64,000 nt of DNA, from assembly GCA_932521025.1 (NCBI GenBank), contig OW051469.1, forward strand, positions 5,654,398 through 5,718,397, in the 5' to 3' direction. Source of the stretch: Oscheius onirici (lineage: Eukaryota > Nematoda > Chromadorea > Rhabditida > Rhabditidae). The position numbers were made by a program, and so were the translations under genes. Under the pieces are notes generated by a model. The model did no database searches. It was given only the letters and a program-made list of their open reading frames with translations, and was not told where the DNA came from. Below, in pieces: positions 59,885 through 64,000 of the stretch; positions within the stretch are counted from its first letter, which is position 1; the number at the start of each line of letters is the position of its first letter.

Positions 59885-62800
59885 ATGCACTGCTCCCTCA
59901 TTCAGAACAACGCCATGCTCGCCGCTGCTGCCTTCCTCCACCTCATAGGTAAGAGAACTAAGCGAGACAATAATAGCCATTCTTCAGCCTTCCCACTACT
60001 CGCTCTAGCTACTCCAGTACAGATCAAACTCGTTCATGACCTCTTGGACAAGTACGACAAGAAGGCCAAACCGGTATGGGACAGTTCCAAGCCGATCAAT
60101 GTCTCCTTCTCCATGGACTTGTATCAGATTCTTGAACTGGTCAGTTGGAGTTGGAAAGAAGGAGAAAGAGGTTTCAGAATGAGCCCCAGCAGTACATCTT
60201 ACTCAACGCGTGGATCATCGAGGTAGGGAGACCCGTTTGTCAGGGGACCAACTCATTGCTTCAACGCTCTTTATGGCCCTACTCTAGAGCGCCGGCACTA
60301 ATAATCTACGAGAGAGAAGCACATTAGACTTGGGGACAAAGAGTGACACTTATCAAGTCTTTCATTAGTTGTGAGGGGGAATGGCAAAACTTTCTCAAAC
60401 TGTGAATGACAGCTTTTCAAGCCTTTTCGCGAAAAGTAGTGCTTAACTCTTAAAACTTCGGGTATGAGACGTGCTCGAATTACTTTTACATGTCCAACAG
60501 AAAGATTTGAAAACCTATAGATATCTTTTGTCTCTCGAGAGCCATTATTTCTTTTTGGAACGGAAGAAATTATAAACATGTGTAGAAAAAAGATCTTTTT
60601 TTAATTTTTGAACACGCCAAAAACTCGTCTTTTAGGGCAGACCACACTGCTCTGAATTTTTACAAATAGCATTTTTCAAGATAGAAAACGAGTATCCCTT
60701 ATTCAGAAGCCCGAAGTTTTGTAATTTACTCTTTAATTTCACTCCTCCAATCTTTCAAAAATGCATTCTACGGTTTCGGAACCTGTGCATTTTAAAACCC
60801 CCTTCAACCTCCGTCAAATCGCAAATTCATGACCGACCTGTTACATTTTTGATGAACGAAATTGACAGCTTTGATCCCTGGCGTCTTTCCCTCACTCCAA
60901 AAAAACCACCAGCTGACTACGGGAGAAGAGAACAAGGCTGTTTATCTCGGAGAACATAGCGTCCGACTCCTTTTGTCTGCTCCGACTGATGTATTGAGAA
61001 CATGTTCCCAACACGTGGTCAGTGGTCAATCGGGACCATATGTTTCTCTTCGAAAAGGAATGAGATGTTACAGAGATGGCACGACGAGTTCCTCTACTGG
61101 GTTCCGGAGGACTATCAGAATATTACGGAGATACGACTGCCTTTCGATTCCATATGGCTACCGGATACGACTCTGTACAATTCGTATAAGATTCGAAGAA
61201 TAGAAAAGAAGAAGAGAATTTAGACTGGTCATGAAAGATGACGACACGAGGCGATTGTTGAATGCAAAATTGACTACGGACAAGGAGAGGAAAGCCTCCT
61301 ACATCGAACTTCTCTATCCGACCATCTACAAGTTCTCTTGTCTTCTGGATCTCAGGTTCTTTCCCTTCGACTCTCAGGTTCGTTTTATGTTAGAGTATCG
61401 AGTGTAGTTTGACGACATTGCAAGGATCAAAGTTACGGCACGTTCAAAAAAGGCTGATTGGTGTGAAAACAGATGGATAAAATTGGAAACTGTCTAGTTA
61501 AATTTCTATACCTTGTAGACAAACACATTAGAGTTTTCTTGACATCTGTGTAGACCAACCTGGCAACTAGAAATAGAGTTACCTGCTACGGTAGGTCCTT
61601 CCAAAAAGTGGCTTTCAGGTCTGTACGATGACCTTCTCCTCATGGACGTACGACCAGAAAGGAATCGACTACTTCCCTCATTCCGAGGCAATCGGAACTA
61701 CCAACTATCTCGAGAATGAAGGCTGGTATATCATGAAAACGAAAAGTATGTTGCCAGCACTTTTTGTTCTCACCAAAAGGGTTCCAGTTACTCGCAACGA
61801 GGTGAAGTACAGCTGCTGTCCGAACAAGTATACTCTACTCCAGCTGACGCTCTTCCTGCGCCGGAAACCATTATTCTACCTGGTGAACCTGATCATCCCC
61901 ACTTCGATCATTACCCTGTAAGCAGACTTTTTTCTATGGCTCATTGTTTTGCAGCATTGCCATAATTGGTTTCTTCACGACGTCTTCTGCCTCAGGAATG
62001 AGAGAAGAAAAGGTCTCTCTCGGAATTACGACCCTGCTTTCGATGAGTATCTTGATGTTGATGGTCTCTGACCAAATGCCCACCACTTCAACTTTCATCC
62101 CGCTCATTGGTAGATCATAAAATGAGTCTGGCGAAAAAACGAACTTTAGGGTGGTTCATCTTGGCCATGATTATTGTAATTTCCCTCGGGACGATAGTCT
62201 CTTCAGTCATCATAGCCATCCAGAAGAGAGGCTCTCTGGGAGAAAGGCTGTCCCGTCGGGTTCTCAGGTAATTAGTTAAGCTACCACCCACACTTCTTGA
62301 CTGCTTCCTCTTTAATTGTTTCTTCGAACATTTTGACCCTTTTTCTTGCCGCAAACTCTTTGAGAATCTGGTTTTATATGTCCTACGTCTGCCTCTGTCT
62401 CGATTTCCGCGAAAAATATGTAAAAATATTTTCCAGAATGGCCAAGGTCGTGGCCTACATTACATGTACCAGCCTGCCGCCTCACATCGAGAAGGAGCAC
62501 ATGATGGTGAGTAGTAGTGTCCTCTCGCCCCATAAACCCCTTTCTGTTCTGTAGACCTTTCAGTCTCCGAGAAAGCCGCAAAACATTCCCCGACTTGAAA
62601 ATCTTGAAGAAGAAATGGTATCCCACAGAGTGTGTGCGTAGTCCTTTCAGCACCCCTAACTCGAGAATGACTTGTGGGGTCTGTGTCGATTCTTGTGACA
62701 AATCTCGTGAACAGTGATTAGAAGAATTGTTTTATAAAATATAAAAGAATTTTCAGGAAGACTTCGATGCCACTCCGACAGTCGAAGTGAAGCCGATCAA

Positions 62801-63473
62801 GAGTCTCGAAGGCGGCAAGAAATGGCTCGGATTGCGATGGGATCGCGTCAAGGAGGATAGGAAGGGTAAGAATGGACTGGCTATCGTTTCTGACAAGAGT
62901 ACCGACCCGCTCATTCATCTCTCGCCTTCCAATACTGGTGAGCAGAGGCTTACAGAGCAGTAGATTACTATAGATTCATAAGGAAATTTGTTATTCTTTA
63001 GTGGCCAGAGAGTACCCCAAAAAGTAGTCTAGAGTAGAGTCAGAGCCAAGTATCCCAGTCCAGTTACAGAAGATCTGCTGACCACTACTCTTCACAGCAA
63101 CCCTGCGGCCGGTGCTGGTGATGACGAGGTCAGTTTTTCCTTTCAAAATATAAATCAATCTCAGACCTCGATAGCCAGTGACACCTCCCGGACAATTTCT
63201 GCTCGAAAGATCAAGCCGCTACAAGGAAAACTGTCAGCGAATCAGTTCGCCCATATGCAGAGTTCTCTCAAGCACAATCGTCAACTGGCAGTGGCCGAAT
63301 GGGAATGGCTGGCTACCGTTGTAGAGAGGTATTTCCATTCAGTTTTTGCTGTATAAACAAAAAACAGGGCCGGCTTCATCACATTCGTCTTTTTGTTCTT
63401 GTGCATCACCGTCGGCATCAACATGATCGGATTCATGTATTGGTACCAGGCTGGTCTTGAGCACGCTTCTTAA
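59885..63473 (+). CDS. Alpha-type nicotinic acetylcholine receptor subunit (possible DES-2-like)
   Basis: Fifteen exons (59885-59948 through 63368-63473) give 1668 nt, 555 residues. A short signal sequence precedes the ligand-binding domain: IKLVHDLLDKYDKKAKPVWD, AWIIERWHDEFLYW, DSIWLPDTTLYN, a Cys-loop CLLDLRFFPFDSQVC with the exact 13-residue spacing, and the vicinal cysteines YSCCPNKYT that mark an alpha subunit. M1 is LVNLIIPTSIITLIAIIGFF. M2 follows the cation-type EEKVSLGITTLLSMSILMLM. M3, a long cytoplasmic loop and M4 (FITFVFLFLCITVGINMIGF) follow. It would form or join an acetylcholine-gated cation channel. Loop exons at 63002-63023 and 63059-63128 are small. The text resembles the nematode-specific DEG-3 group, and a second gene follows within 227 bases. 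Confidence 0.93.
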
Positions 63474-63562
63474 CCTAGGTGCCGATAACCTATTTCTCTC
63501 AGCCATGCATTCATTTTTCCATATCTCTCCCTTCCTTACAACCCTCTCACCCCGTTAACAAT

Positions 63563-63568
63563 TAATAA
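63563..63568 (+). terminator. Poly(A) signal between tandem cistrons
   Basis: An AATAAA about 90 bases after the receptor stop and about 105 bases before the downstream trans-splice acceptor. Confidence 0.5.
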
Positions 63569-63658
63569 ATGATTGCGCGCCTTGTCCACACTCGTAAATC
63601 TCAGGCGTTTTGTCGCCTTTGACATACCTCAAAACCCCATTTTAATCCATGTGTCTCA

Positions 63659-63675
63659 TTTCAATTTAATTGCAG
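63659..63675 (+). promoter_or_regulatory. Predicted trans-splice acceptor of downstream cistron
   Basis: TTTCAATTTAATTGCAG is a strong 3' splice site with no matching donor between the upstream stop (63473) and this point. The downstream ATG follows at 63700. Confidence 0.6.
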
Positions 63676-63699
63676 CTCCCAGGTACACCCGTATGTAGC

Positions 63700-63912
63700 A
63701 TGTGGATTACGGTAGCTGGTCTTTTTCTCGTCTTTGCGGCCACGGGCGAGCAGAAAAGTCAGGATTCAAAAGGTACATTCTTTTTTTAAAGGAAAGAAGG
63801 ATAATTCAGGTACGGGTAATGAGACGGACGTGTGGGATGTCAGAGCGGGTTTCACAAGTATGGAAGATGTGCCACTCATCAGGTTGACCAGAGATCTTCT
63901 AGCGCCGGACAG
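63700..63912 (+). CDS. 5' end of a second signal-peptide protein, likely receptor subunit (continues past window)
   Basis: Exon 1 (63700-63772) encodes the signal peptide MWITVAGLFLVFAATGEQKS. After a short intron, exon 2 (about 63810-63912) reads GNETDVWDVRAGFTSMEDVP and LIRLTRDLLAPDR, then a donor AG|GTAACT. The last part resembles the mature N-terminus of Cys-loop receptor subunits (LVHDLL...YDKKAKPV in the upstream gene). With its position directly behind the nicotinic subunit gene, it is probably a second subunit, DEG-3-like by analogy with the C. elegans des-2/deg-3 pair. Too little is visible to be sure. Confidence 0.55.
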
Positions 63913-64000
63913 GTAACTTTTTTGGTAATACTCGAGCTGGAAACCCCCTCAGTTCAAATTTTTGGCGCGTCAACCCCTTGGTGTTCATTTTTTATGTTTT

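Noticed and set aside
1-64000. CRISPR arrays, insertion sequences, operators, riboswitches
   Set aside because: No regularly spaced repeats or prokaryotic signals; the window is eukaryotic nuclear DNA.

Overview
This is nuclear DNA from a nematode. The reasons are dense protein-coding genes split by many short introns of about 35-60 bp; a classic nematode cuticle collagen; an UNC-53/neuron navigator homologue that can be followed exon by exon; and repeated placement of a 3' splice acceptor 0-5 bases upstream of a start codon with no donor for it, the mark of spliced-leader trans-splicing. I cannot fix the genus. Gene models were assembled by hand from splice sites and reading phase. For most recognised genes the exon lengths sum to a whole number of codons.

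Layout. 1.4-3.0 kb (-): an unrecognised multi-exon gene. 6.6-11.7 kb (-): a secreted protein with two tandem animal haem-peroxidase domains and a Cys-rich tail; the first domain has lost both haem-contacting histidines. 12.7-14.7 kb (+): two unrecognised genes. 14.8-16.5 kb (-): an SLC10/SBF transporter whose first intron carries a fold-back element with a 12-bp target duplication. 17.7-18.8 kb (+): an unrecognised spliced gene. 20.0-20.2 kb (+): a candidate 45-residue membrane peptide, convergent with unc-53. 20.4-33.7 kb (-): unc-53, at least 24 exons. 36.2-37.6 kb (-): cuticle collagen.

37.7-47.5 kb is a tight housekeeping block: SDHD followed by ZCCHC4 on the minus strand (probable operon), then across a 446-bp divergent gap RTRAF, a DnaJ membrane protein and an ILKAP-type PP2C phosphatase on the plus strand. 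A complete SLC22-like transporter gene lies nested, antisense, inside a 2.45-kb intron of the phosphatase gene. As I recall it, C. elegans cosmid F33A8 carries neighbours of the same kinds.

47.5-48.6 kb (+): an unrecognised type I membrane protein. 49.2-52.6 kb (-): mucolipin (TRPML, CUP-5). 52.0-54.8 kb: a repeat-rich stretch with an inverted-repeat element, a dispersed repeat pair and two related small secreted-peptide loci, one Cys-rich. 55.0-55.8 kb (-): a single-pass receptor L-domain-like protein with a TATA box. 59.9-63.5 kb (+): a complete alpha-type nicotinic receptor subunit, followed 227 bases later by the start of a second secreted or receptor protein behind a trans-splice acceptor, an arrangement like the C. 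elegans des-2/deg-3 operon.
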